64,000 nucleotides of DNA from assembly GCA_019828595.1 (NCBI GenBank), contig JAHQRK010000004.1:2232001-2296000 (forward strand), read 5' to 3'. Source of the DNA: Aphanomyces cochlioides (lineage: Eukaryota > Oomycota > Saprolegniomycetes > Saprolegniales > Verrucalvaceae). Both the position numbers and the translations under genes were made by a program. Below, piece by piece: positions 1 to 11,829 of this stretch (within the stretch, counting starts at the first letter, position 1; each line of letters starts with the position of its first letter). The notes under the pieces were generated by a model that did not search any database, was not told the DNA's origin, and saw only the letters and a list, made by a program, of their open reading frames with translations.

Positions 1-1347
1 ACATGGATTTGCAAACACATCTCAAAGTTTTGCGAGAGCTCAACGTGACATATCGCGAGTTTCAAACGTTCATTGCTACACACGGTGGTCCTGAAGTTCA
101 CAACGAAGCTTTCTTCGACTTGGTGGATGCTGACGGTGATGGGCTCATCTCGTATCCAGAATTCATGTTCTTCACTACTCTGCTCAGCAGTACGTCCAAT
201 ACCTCAAACAACTCTCAATCGCTTCTTGTAGTTCCAGAGCGTCAGTTCGAGCTTGCGTTCAAAATGTTCGACGATGATGGCAATGGTGTCATTGACCACC
301 GGGAATTCAAAGAAGTTGTCGATCCTGCCTTATCTAATTGACATTCTTCTCCTTAGATCATGGATTTGATGCGTCTGCGGACTCCTGCGGGCCGTCAAGA
401 CCGCCATCTGAAGGAAAACTCGACTCCAACCTTCAAGAACCTCTTTGGGGAATGGGAACGGTGCAATCCTGTGTTACTTGCATCGCGTTAACAAGTGCGG
501 CTTTGTCATAGGGAGCCGCTTACGTTTGAGAAATTTTGCGCCTTCCGAAACAGTTTGAAGCGCGAAGTGATGCGCCTTCACTTTGATCACTACGACGTCG
601 ATGGCAGCAAAGAGCTTTCAGCTCGAGAATTTGGCATGTTTCTCGTCTCGCATGTGAAGCAGGTAATTAAGTAGAGATCACACAACTTAAACTCGGTGGA
701 AACAGACAGAGATGGATAAATGGGTCGAGAAGGTTGACAAGTTGCATGATCTCGAGGTGCGTTCCAGTGCAAAGAGCTTGCATCTCTCATGAGTGCACAG
801 TTGAGCATCACTGAACAAGAGTTCATGGACTACTACACCTTCTTGGAAAACTTGGATGCTATGAAGGTTTGAATAGCTCGAGTTCTCTTCTCCATCACGT
901 TATCTCTCTAGGTGGCGATGGAACTCGTGATGGAAAAGAATGGATTGGACAAAGGTAGACATGCAAATTCCAAGCTTAATCAACCACCGAGTCGTTGTAG
1001 ATCAATTTTACCGTGCCGCACGAGCGGCTTGCCATGGTGGCCGTCCTTTAGTCTCGAAACAAATCGTTGACATTATCTTTGCACTCTTCGACGAAAGCGG
1101 TTTGTTCTTTCTCTGATTTCCATTCATCATGCTCATGCTATGATTTAGGCGACGGTGCAGTCTCGCCAGATGAATTCCTTGGTGTCATGGAGACACGACG
1201 AAGTGCTGGTCTTCGAGAAGTACGACATTCGCTTCGATGACTTCATATTCCTTAACGTAAAAACTGTAGCGCCGTGACCTTGGAGCTTTGGAATTCCTCG
1301 AGCGCGTCAAGTCTTGCTTCCTCGAATGTGTGGCTGAGATGAGCTAG
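1..1347 (+). CDS. MICU-like mitochondrial calcium uptake EF-hand protein, 5' partial
   Basis: Multi-exon gene cut by the window start. Exons read through GT-AG introns of about 40-55 bp to a TAG at 1345-1347. Four EF-hand-like segments are visible: DADGDGLISYPE (residues 42-53 of the first exon), DDDGNGVIDHRE (90-101), a later loop beginning DVDGSKELSARE, and a final one reading DESGDGAVSPDEF split by an intron. The C-terminal part after the last EF hand (EFLGVMETRR, then a helix ending in a Cys-rich tail) follows the order seen in MICU1/2, the gatekeepers of the mitochondrial calcium uniporter in the intermembrane space. The mitochondrial targeting peptide would lie upstream of the window. 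A generic calcium-binding protein is the alternative. The next gene starts about 140 bp downstream on the same strand. Confidence 0.75.
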
Positions 1348-1490
1348 AGTTCTCCATGAAGAAGTTTGGTCGCCCTCTCTGTGTCCCTTCAAGATCCAAG
1401 GGTATCTTAAATGCAAGTAACAATGATATCTGAATATCTTGACTTTAGTATACTGAAAGATTTTCATACATTTCCACAGGATTCGATCGG

Positions 1491-4400
1491 ATGTTGTCCG
1501 TCGTCCAGGGCGCCGCATCATCGAGAGGAGATCAATGGACAATGACGGCGCGAATAGTTGTTGCTCTACTGATTGTGACAACAATGACGTGTCTGTTTTG
1601 GCGGCAACTCCTCGGCCGTGCCCTTGCTTTGCTGGCCTCAGCTTTAGCCAAGAAACACCTCCAACGAGTGACGATCAACAAAGTCATGTTGCGGCCTCTG
1701 CAGTTCTTTCACGTCGAGATTGTGACGCGAGATGGGTGGTGCATTCATATCTCCCGCGTCGAGCTAGACGTCCGGCTTAGGACATTCTTCTCGTCGTTTG
1801 GTCAGATGAAACTGGTGTGGGTCGTCATCGACGCGATAACAATTAGACCACCAGCTCAACCACAAGTGACGACATCGTCAGTTGCTGCTTCTACGCCAAA
1901 TACAGAGAGCGCTGATCCCCTCGGTATTCGTACGTGTAGATCCCTATTGGTTTGTGGATTGAAGCTTGCTCTAGGCAAACCTTTGACAGCAAGAATGGGC
2001 GTGATGAAATTCACCCAACTCCAGATCCAATCGCTCTCCTGTCTTGTCAAAGTACCCGTATTAGACACTTCAGTTGCAGTGCACTGGTCAGCAAATGACA
2101 TTGAGATGGCCGTCAACGACATCTCAGCTTCCACTGGTATTCTCACAGCAGATTTTATCCATTCCAAGTCGATTTGCAAGCTCCAGGTGCTGCCAGTCAA
2201 ATGCTCCATCAACGACGCCACGTTTACAGAGAGCGCTACGAGTGTCTTCTCCTTGGATGGTATCAACGTCGTCGTCAAGGCACATTATTTGACCAAAAAC
2301 CTGCGTGAGTTCCATATTGTTGGACAAGGATCCGCTCCAAATGCGACTACGACCATACAAGCAGCACTTATTCGGCTTATCCAGCGTCTCCAACCTAAAA
2401 GTCAGCCACCACAAGCCGTGGATCCAAGCGCCGAGGAAAGCACTCTCCAAGTTATTCTCCAGAACATTCCATTGAATGTCCATATCCGCCAAGAAGCACC
2501 AACAAATGATCAAATCTCATGGGAAGGTCACATTGAGCGACTGGCTTGGTCGAAAAGCTTACCCTGTCGCGAAATCCAAGCGGCTATCAAGCACATCAAA
2601 CTGTATTTCAGCGCTTCGTCGACCATAGCAACTTGTTTGACCATCTCGGAGCTCGAGGTACACATGAAGTCTACCAAACACGTCCTAACATGATCGTCAA
2701 GGGTCAATTTAGGCAAGATGACGAATCGGAGCGCTTGGATGGGCGAGCTTGTAGAGTTTCATGTCATTCGTCGCCACTAATCTTCAAGCAATTTCTCGCG
2801 TTTCGAAGTCTGCTTCGTTTGGCACCAAAGCGAGGTGATGCAACACCGTCATGCCGTCGCAAGAGTTTTAAAATCGTGTCGGAAGAAATTCAAGTGGCAT
2901 TTGACGATCCTACAACTGACGACGGATGCTCTGCTATTTTATCACGGATCAATGCCGAATTTGATGATGACAAGGCAACAAGAATCGCGCTGAGAATGGA
3001 AGGGGGCAAACTCAGCCTTATTGCTCCAACCAAGCAGTCGTTATCAATCGTGGTCTTGTCTCCTCAAGTTAGCGGTACAATCAACCCGCTTGTAGCACTA
3101 GATGTTGACGTCGATGCGATTCAATGCAAGCTCTATGAAGCCGTGGACAATACGAGCACAGCTCCAAACTTCCACCTGCAGCGAGTACGTGGAGGCATGC
3201 ATGAAACAGTGGAAGCAATGTGCGTTTCAAACCAAATCCACCAGGCCACCGTCTTTTTCTCTCATATTGCTCACAGAGCTACCTTGCTTGCTTGCAACGC
3301 TCTTCAAAGCTCGTGGAATAGAATCAAGCTGCTGCATTCTATCGACCATGAAGCAACCGCGAAACCAAAGAAACCACTCGAACTAGCCATCAATGCCACG
3401 ATATTTGAGCTAAACTTGAGCAAGATGACCCACATGCCAACCGACTTGCACGTTTTCTCTGCCAAAGACTTGACGTACAAACTGAGCGTCCAAGATGCAA
3501 AGAAGACAACTGTGGTGCTGGCAAGCCTTGGTTCAATTGAAACCAACCGTGGAAAACTCATGCAGCTCCAATCTCTCTCAGTGAATGTGGTCAAAGCCCC
3601 AGATAGCAGCGAAGCCATGACCGTTAGCGTTACTGATTTGAAATTGGACGTCGAGGGCAATATGAAATTCATGGTTTTTGTCAAGCAAGTGCAAAATCTC
3701 TTCAACACAAACATCGACCAAGGTAAGCCAAAAAAATGTCAATGCCATCCCCCCATTGACAATGTAACAGTAGATCTCCATGCAAAACCTCCACTGGACT
3801 TGACAGCCAACTTGACCAATGTGGTCGTAGCTGTGCGGCTCCATCACGAGGAAAGAGACGTTGTTCTCCATCTCCAAGGTCGTACGGTCCACGTGAAAAC
3901 GACCATTTTGAATGCTCTTGGGCTTTCCCCGGGCGTCGAAGCCCAACTTCACGAAAAGGACACGTGCTTCTCAGTCGAGGAGTACCGCTCTAGTATTCTC
4001 AAAGTCACATCGTTCGACACGTTTACAACAGCCGAAAATGTCGACTTGCGACTCGTGGCTAATACAGACAACGTGTTGGCCATTCAGCTAAATTCGCTGT
4101 CCGTCTTTGGTCAAATCCATGAGCTTCTGAGTGCCTCCAAGAAAATGCCACCCAGGAGGTTTTGCATCAACGTGCGAGCGGGTGTCCAACAGCCCACATT
4201 ACACTTGGAAAAAGTCTTTGTCGCGCTGGAAGTGGTTCCACTGGCGGCCCGAACGGTGGATGACATGTTCAATACGTCCGTATTGGACGAGAACGACGAC
4301 ATGGTGAATCCGCGGTATAAATTCTTTGGCAATGTCGATGTGGCTATTGTCGAGTGCTCCTGGACGGCCAAATTGACAAGTGAGAATGCAATTTGTGGAG

Positions 4401-6958
4401 TGTTGCGGCAGACGCAAGTCGCCATCGATAAAACCCTTCGATTGGATTGTTCGATCCAAGATGTTTCGATCGAACTCTCAGCTTCCAGGCTGCTTCAAGT
4501 AAGTCACGTTCACTGGGCTGTTCAGTTTATCTTGCAATCGACCATTGGATCTACCGACGTGTGGCACGCCATCTTCTCGGGGTCGATGACGAGCCACGAT
4601 GCGAATCCAACCGTCATGGAGAATAAATTATCCCTGGAGTGGACGTCGCTCGTGGCAGTCTGTCGAACGTTTCTCTCGGAGCAACTTTTGCCGCCAAAGA
4701 TTCAGCGATTGCCCCCGCACCAAGTCTTCAATGTGCTTGAAAATGTGCGTATTTCACTCGACTTGCGGCCAATTCAACTCGGATGGTCCGAAGCAAATTC
4801 GACGAGCCTCCTGCACTTTGAAACGCATCAGGTTGGGCTTTCATTCAGTGCATCAAAGGATCCAATGAGGTAGAGACATTGTTTGACACACTGTCGACTC
4901 ATTGCTCTTGTTGTAGCTCAAATTGGACTCCACAAGCATTCAATGTAGCAATGCATTCGCTCCAAGGTTTTATCATGGAAGACAAATCCACACGACCAAA
5001 CTCCTTCTTTGTCCAAGCGGCAATTGTCGACGCTGGAATGACCACAGCAAATACATTTATCCCCATCCAAGTGGAAAAACTCAAGCTGATTTGGACGGTA
5101 GCCATCCGCGATTGTATTTTCCACATGGTCGACACAATTCACGACGGTGTTTCGCAACTTCTTGATATAGTCCGGGGTAATCAACTTCGAATGCCCAAGG
5201 AGACGACCACAACAAATTTGCAAAATCCCCCTTCAGTGGTCGAGCAAGATGTAACTTCGCCAACATCGTTATTGGATCTCCTTCAACAGGGCAAACTGGG
5301 TCATTCAGACGAGCAAACGTCATCAACTAGCGCCAGTCCCAACAAATCGTCCAAACCGTCTGGAGATTTCAATGCGCAATTTGCCGCGTGCCAAGTCTTG
5401 ATAAAGCAATTCAGTGTCGATGTCCTAGATGCCCAAATCAACGCGACAGAGCCCGAGTCGAAAAGCAGCATGATCCTAGCGTCGAGACACATCCACGTCG
5501 AATTAGGCAAAGACGAGTTGTTCGCACACACCATGGCAGAAATCCAATTCAAAGACATGACGTGCCTTGTGGCACCTCTTGACGTCGATATTGGTGCTGG
5601 TGTCCTTTGGTACAATCCACAGCGGAGTGCCCCGTCATTCCTGCAATCAATCCTGAACGAATGCTCGATTACTTGCAAGTATAAAATGGCGCTGGCAAAC
5701 CAAGCCACTTTTATCCAAGTAGACTTGCCTACAGCAGTCCTCAGCATGGATTCAAACCAGTTTTACCAGTGCTTGAGCGTTGTTCGCCACGTTCTCCTTG
5801 CACCTCCGAAAGTTCCCAGACCAAAGGCAAACATTAGCCCATTGACTGCTGACAAATCTATCAAGATCAAAAAGGTTCAAGCTGCTGTCGCCGAAGAACT
5901 TCGTGTCCTTAGCCTCCGTGCGTCAACTGCAGGTACGAGAACCCTTGAACTCTTCCATGAAGCATTCTTTGTAGCCTCTGCCACAGCTTTGAAATGTGTT
6001 GCCTTTCACGTCGGCCATGTTCAATGTAGACTACGCACTGGGCCTGAAGATGGTGGCATTGACTTTGTCACGATCAGCATGGACGAAGCAGAAGGCAACC
6101 ATGTCTATTTCGACGACACTTGCACCAAGTTCGGGCTCAACATGCAGTGGCTGGAGATCCAAAACCTAAAGCCTGGTGTCTCTTCGATGACTTTTGAAGA
6201 TCCAATGGCCGTTCTGAAGCCAAGACTAGACGAAAGCCAGCCAGGTTTGTCCACCTCTCATTGAGTTCTTGACCGTTGGTCTAGTGAAAACGATGCTGTC
6301 GATTCGAGCCGAGAGTAAACCGCTGCCACCGAGCGGCGCTCAGCCCGGTGTTCGTGTCTATGACATGCTCGAAGTTAGCATCTTCCCAGGCATTCCGTAC
6401 GACATTTCGATCCAACTGGGCGTTGATTTGTACGAGCTCATGCTCAAGTTCTTCTTCGGCAACCAATTATGCTTGAAATCTCCAACAGCGAACGAAATGA
6501 AGCTCCAGATGACAAACCCGATGGCCCTTTTTAACAAACGAGAGCTGACGAGACCGCCGACATTACCTACTGAAGGCGAAGATATCGAAGAAGACGAAGA
6601 GATTGCCGAGGCTGGGACAGGCGCAGAGCTCTTTTACTTCAACTACGTCCGCATCGGAAATCTTTGTTTGCACATTGTCTGCCATGGGTTTGTAGTCAAC
6701 TTGAACGGCTTTGAGCTCGAATTGCCCCACTTTGTGTGCCAGAGCAAGCTTTGCACGTGGAAGCAACTCCTGCGCAAGTTTGAAGGTCATCTCGCATGGC
6801 ACATCACGAAAGAGAGTGCATCGTCAGGCCTGAACCATGTCAAGAAAAAATTCATGACGCTCAACAAGACATTCAAGCGTAAAGATAAAGCTAAGAAAGA
6901 CACCAACGAAAACATGGCCACATTATTTGGCCCATATCACCACCATCAACAAGAATAA
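1491..6958 (+). CDS. Bridge-like lipid transfer protein (BLTP2/Hobbit/SABRE/FMP27-like)
   Basis: Very long gene of at least four exons. Clear introns are 4870-4916 and 6245-6284; a further junction lies near 2650-2720, where the frame changes and exact splice sites are uncertain. The product is roughly 1,750 residues. The N-terminus has one hydrophobic segment (around residues 18-50) followed by a chorein-type start with the segment INKVMLRPLQFFHVEIVTRD. The middle is long and beta-rich with alternating hydrophobic residues, as expected for a lipid-conducting groove. The C-terminus (YFNYVRIGNL, then the TWKQLL region) resembles the conserved end of the Hobbit/SABRE/FMP27 group, and a basic tail follows. 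Such proteins are anchored in the ER and move bulk phospholipid at contact sites. ATG at 1542 is an alternative start just before the hydrophobic segment. Family membership is fairly sure, the subgroup less so. The length is shorter than the about 2,200 residues usual for BLTP2. Confidence 0.65.
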
Positions 6959-7042
6959 CATAGACACACATCCTATAATTACATACCTACTTTGCTTTCC
7001 ATGGTGCCATGTTGTACTGCGTGAAAGCCTACATGATGGCTA

Positions 7043-9665
7043 TTATGCGCACAGCTTGTGGATGTCCTCGGTTACCTCATCGGTTGCAAAAACCAGCTCC
7101 AAAACGTGCAGCGAGCCTGACAAGACTTTCTGACGACATAATTCATGATCCCGCAGACCAAAAATCACACGACGAGCTTGCGTCTTGTATTCTTCCGTAG
7201 TGTCACTGAAACGATCGAAGAGAGCCGTCTAGAAAGCATTAGATCATGCAACATGCTGGAATTCGTCACCTCAATTTCACGGCTAACTTTGGGTGATGCA
7301 ATGATGGACTGAATCATTTGAATGACCATCTCACGATCTCGGCCAAATTGAGTGGAAGAGTCATCACCTTCAGGAGTCGTGACATTGTCGGGTTCTTGGT
7401 CGGTACATTTCCTCGTGGCCGAAGTGGCATCTTCCTGGGGAGTCACTTTAGCCTTGGGTTCTTCTACAGGCGCTGATTCCACTGGCACCGCTGGCGCAGG
7501 CATAGTTTCAGTGCTTTCGCGTGCTGCTTTCGCCTTGGATTTTTCAAAGCCAGACTACATGACAGTTAGAGTTCGATGCGTAGGACGAATGCACCTGTTG
7601 CATCATGTGCTTTCTCAACGCACTCGCTGTTTTGGCAACATTCGGATTGCTGCTTCCTCTCAACTGGTTCACGACAGGTGGCAGGCCGGATTCCTTGAGC
7701 ATATCCAAAGAGAACTCTTTTAGCTCAAATAAGCAGTTCATGATTTGAAGTGCTCTTTCAAACGACTCTTTTGAATCACCACGAGCACACTTGGCAAGCT
7801 TCCTCGACACTCTCTTGGCCTTGTCCACGTTGAAGTTATCCAAAATCACGTTGCCGTCCTGTCCCCACAGATCGTCATTGCTTTTGGGCCTCTTCTCAAC
7901 ATTTTGTTCAGGTTTCTTGTCATCAGCATTAGTTTTCACCTTGCCATCAGCGTTGTGCTTTTGTTTCATGTCATTTTGAGTCTTCGATGAAGAGTCGTCG
8001 TTCTCAGACAGCTTCCGCTTCTTGTTTGATTTCTTCTCCTTTTCGTCTTTCTTGCCTTTGCGCATCTGCTCTGTCGCTTCGTTCTCAGTAACGTCTGGTT
8101 CTTTGCCTTTCTGTGCAGTTGATTTGACATCACTCTTTTCGACTGGGGCGGCTTCTTCTGAAATCAATTCTTTCGTGTTGTTTTCTTGGGCTTCCTCATG
8201 AAAACTCGTATTTTCACCTGCGCTTTGTTTTGAGGCTGCAGACTTCGGGGGGCGTCCGCGTCGTTTCTTCGGCTCTGGTGGGGTATTGGTCTCTTCCACT
8301 TTGTCGTCCTCTGTTACAGGTGGCTTTTGTTTCTTTGGTGGTCGGCCACGTCGTTTAGGTTCTTTCTTGGGCTCTTCTTCCGCGTCTGCGGGAGACTTTG
8401 TGTTGTCAGGGTGTTTTGACTCTTCGGCAACTTCCTCTTCTTCCACCTTCACTTTGGGTTTTCTACCAGGCTTTCCTTTTTGTTTAGGCGACGGTTCCAC
8501 AACAGCAATGTCTTCTTGAGCAGCTTCTTGCGGCTTAACTTTTGGAGGTCGACCCCGCTTCTTCTTTTGTTGTGGTGGGTTGACGTCCTCCTCTCCGGTC
8601 TTTTCATCGGGTAATTGTTGAGGTATTTCAACTTTTTTTGGAGGCCGCCCACGACGCTTCTTTGGTGGGCCATCTTCGTTGTCATCACCTTCTCGCTTCT
8701 TTCCTTGTTGGCTCTTTTTCAAGGGTTTCACCTCCTTAATTAAATGCGTCAGTCAATTTTCAGCCTACAACATACCGGAATCTCAACTTTTTGAAGGACC
8801 CACGCAATACGATTTTCGGAGGGAAGTTGCTGCTCTTTCTATTTGAAAGGACGTGATAATCGTGCTCTCTGTAGCCGATGGATTACCTCAGCCAGCTCAA
8901 TTGCAGGTTTCATCTTTGCTGTTTGACTGATTAGCTTCGACTTTTTGTTGGCCGGTAATCCTGGAAAGTAACCCGTTCGATACGGCTTGGATGTGTCTTC
9001 CCACGGTGCGACTTTGGTGTAAGGAATAGCAGCACTAAATACACTGGTCATGCTCATGTCGGAATTAAACGTCACCTGTTGTCAGAGTCATAGAAGTACA
9101 CCCAGTAGTGCGTTTCGATCTGCGGCAGGAATATTTTCATCGACTCATAGTCATTGGTAAGCATGGTAGGGTCGCACACGTATCCTGGCCAGTATGGATA
9201 GCCTCGCATTTGAGCCCACACGACTTGTCCGTACATGCCTTTTACTTCAGCTGGAAGCTTTTCATTCAATTCGAGCAATTGCTTCGCCATTCCATTCCCG
9301 TCGGCGAGCTCTATTTTTTGGGTTGGGGCAGCTTTTCGTCCTCGTCCTTTGGGCGTAGAAACAGTCGTCTCGCCATCGCTGGCTTCATTTGCGGCTTCGT
9401 TTTTATTGCCTGAATCACTTGAATTGGCTGCTTTCGATTCTTCGTTTTTGTTTCCTTCTTCCTCGGCACTTTCATCGTGTTTTGTGGAGGCAGTCGTTGT
9501 TTCATTGTTGGCGCTAACGGTCGACGTGCTCGTTACTTCCTCTTCTGCAGTCGCTGTCATTCCAGATACTATTTCTTTTGTATCTGAATGCTCTTTGTGA
9601 GAGGAATTACTTTGTCCAATCTCGATTTCATCCACAGTCGCGTCGGCCTTTGTCGCTGCCTCCAT
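7043..9665 (-). CDS. PWWP domain / AT-hook / TFIIS-like chromatin protein
   Basis: One gene on the minus strand, ATG at 9663-9665, stop at 7043-7045. At least five introns of about 40-50 bp join pieces that look like separate ORFs. Order: an acidic Ser/Thr/Glu-rich N-terminus; a PWWP domain (GQVVWAQMRGYPYWPGYV, then HYWVYFYDSDN joined across an intron to the rest); a long linker with at least four AT-hook-like KRRGRPPK motifs; a highly charged lysine/glutamate region; a TFIIS N-terminal/LEDGF-type helical bundle (around ILDNFNVDKAKRVSRKLAKC); and, after two more introns, a segment like the TFIIS central domain (YKTQARRVIFGLRD) at the C-terminus. PWWP domains bind methylated histone H3 and DNA, and the TFIIS-like parts bind elongation or integration partners. 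A nuclear elongation-linked chromatin reader is inferred. No zinc ribbon is seen, so it is not TFIIS itself. Confidence 0.8.
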
Positions 9666-9841
9666 CGCTCTCCTGATCTTGGGATATTCCCCAATGGGAT
9701 TCTGTGATTGGTCTTATTTGTGGTGGCAATATTCTGGATTTTGATTGGCCGATAATATTTTGGCGCGCAATTTTTTCAATTTTGAATTTGCTTGGAGAAC
9801 GACGTATCAACAAGAAATGACCGACGAAGGTCCACCGCAAG

Positions 9842-10451
9842 ATGGCACAGACAGAACTATGGGAAAGCAAAGAGGCCGTCAGATTAAGAATGCACGGAAT
9901 TGAGGCATGTGAGCGGATGCACCTGGACTGGTAATATTGTTTGATTGAAATCCCCAATGCAATGCACCTCCCTCGAACGGTAGAAATGCCCTGTGTCCTT
10001 GATATTTTAGCGGTTAGCCCATGAAGGCTCTCAGCCACGCGTATATTATTGGCGAAGACGAACTTATCGTCAGTGTATGAACAAACGATCAATTGTGGTT
10101 ATGTCTTCACTGTAGCGAAGAAAAGTTATTTTTGATGCGTCATAATTCTCTTCGTTGCACAGTGGGAAGATTTTGCATGCTGTTCAGCCCTCGATTGTTT
10201 GCCCATGTGGATGTCTCCACAGCTGATTTCTTTGGAAAATCTTTCCTCTGAATTTCGATGTGCGAGCGAACGACAGGGGGAACCTAAACTGCGAAAATTA
10301 ATTTTCTCCCCATTTCTACTGACAGTCATTGACAGAGCGCATCTCCGAGCAGCTCGTTGTGCGCAAGCTCTTGCCCATTGTCATCGCAGTCGACCTCACT
10401 CTTCCAGGTATGAAATACTTGGATGAAAAATGTTCGTATATCTTTGACTAA
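9842..10451 (+). CDS. Possible small multi-exon gene, unknown function
   Basis: The 825-bp gap between the divergent PWWP and PDZ genes is probably not empty. An ATG at 9842 opens 30 residues that look coding (starts MAQTELWESKEAVRLRMH) and ends at a GT donor near 9931. A piece around 10012-10065 reads MKALSHAYIIGEDELIVS up to another GT. A final piece reads SEQLVVRKLLPIVIAVDLTL on to a TAA at 10449-10451. I could not make all splice phases agree, so the model is incomplete. The stop lies only 38 bp before the next gene's ATG. I do not recognise the family. It could also be chance reading frames in a promoter region. Confidence 0.33.
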
Positions 10452-10489
10452 AACGCCTGACGATAGAACAAAACCAAATTTGAAACGTG

Positions 10490-11810
10490 ATGGAATCGGA
10501 TACGTTGGCGCTGTTACGACCCCATGTCGATGCCGACGATGTCGTTGTGATCGAAGTTGATGGATCAACACCTCTTGGAGTGTTCATGGATAACGATATC
10601 CCAACAAAAGCAGTCATCAAGGAATTCAAAAAGGTCGGGGACTCCATTGGACCGATCCAGAAACACCCCGATATGCATGAAGGAGCTGTACTTGTTGCAA
10701 TCAACGGAAAGGATGTATCTGGACTCAGCCTCAAAGAAGTCGGTGAAATTCTTAAAAGTCTCAAAGATAAGGCCAAAGTACTTGGCTGGCGTGTTGAGGT
10801 ACTGTCTTTAGTAATTGGCAATCTGACATTTTGTGAAGCGCCAACTCAAATCTGTCGACCTGGGACCTACACCGACTTCAGAAAACGCTACTACACCCAA
10901 TGTCCCTGGTCCAGTACAGTCTGTATCAGATTCTCCGTCAGATTCGGTTGCCATTGATATTGGTCGCCAAACCTCATTGGCATCTTCGTCCTCTGTGAAC
11001 TTGGACAATTCTGAACTTGTCAACACAGTATCTGTCCGCTGCCCTCCTGGACCACTCGGACTTCTGCTGAACGCTGAAAGTCCAGATCGTGCAGTTGTTA
11101 TTGGATTCCAACCACTTCCCGATGGATCAAAGGGTGTGCTCGAACTGAGTGGAACGATTCGCCGAGGTGCTCTCATTGTTCGTGTCAATGGCGAAGACGT
11201 CAGCTCCTGGAACCTTGACGCCGTGAAGACACGTTTGGGTGAATTGGCTGACCAAGAACGAGACCTCGAGTTTCTTCCTCCAAGGGGCCGAGCCCAGAGT
11301 CAAGACTATAGTCGTCGTCGCAAGGAAGAATTCACGTTTATGAAGTTGAATGATTCGACCAAAATTGAGCGAGGCGAATGCTGGCTTGTCATCAACGCCA
11401 AGTGGGTTGAGCGCTGGGTCGCCTTCGCTGCGTTGAATGGTCCACCACCTGGTCCTGTCGATAACGAGGTCCTCGTCCAAGAGGGCTGGGAAGACCGAAT
11501 GGAGGGTAAAATCCCTGGTGACCCTGATATGCCTCGCGAAAATTTGAAGCTGTCTGAGGATTATCGATGTGTGACGCCTCTTGTGTGGTGTTTCTTTGTT
11601 GCTCTTCATGGCACTAGCAAGATGCCTCCAATCGCGAGGTTGGTCTATCGTCTTCTTCGATTGCTCAACATTTTGTCTAGATATTCGATGAACATTCACA
11701 GCCGCCAATTGCCAGCTTTGGAGCTCAACAGAATGCTCAAGGGTCCAGCCCTCAAGGCCGAGATCACCGTCAAGGAAATCAAGAATCGTTGCCAATTGGG
11801 TTCCAATTAA
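10490..11810 (+). CDS. Two PDZ domains plus DUSP-like domain protein
   Basis: Three exons with introns near 10801-10841 and 11639-11680. ATG at 10490; a GTG three bases upstream is not needed. The N-terminal half carries a PDZ-like domain with the loop TPLGVFMDND and a helix KEVGEILKSLKDKAKVLG. A Ser/Pro-rich linker follows. The second PDZ has the carboxylate-binding loop GPLGLLLN, the strand GALIVRVNGEDVSSW and a closing strand. The C-terminal third (ECWLVINAKWVERWVAFAAL, then LKLSEDYRCVTPLVW) resembles a DUSP domain, otherwise found mostly in ubiquitin-specific proteases, but no peptidase domain is present. It is likely a cytoplasmic scaffold; partners are unknown. PDZ calls are firm, DUSP is moderate. 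Confidence 0.75.
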
Positions 11811-11829
11811 TGTATTCGTGATGCATGTA

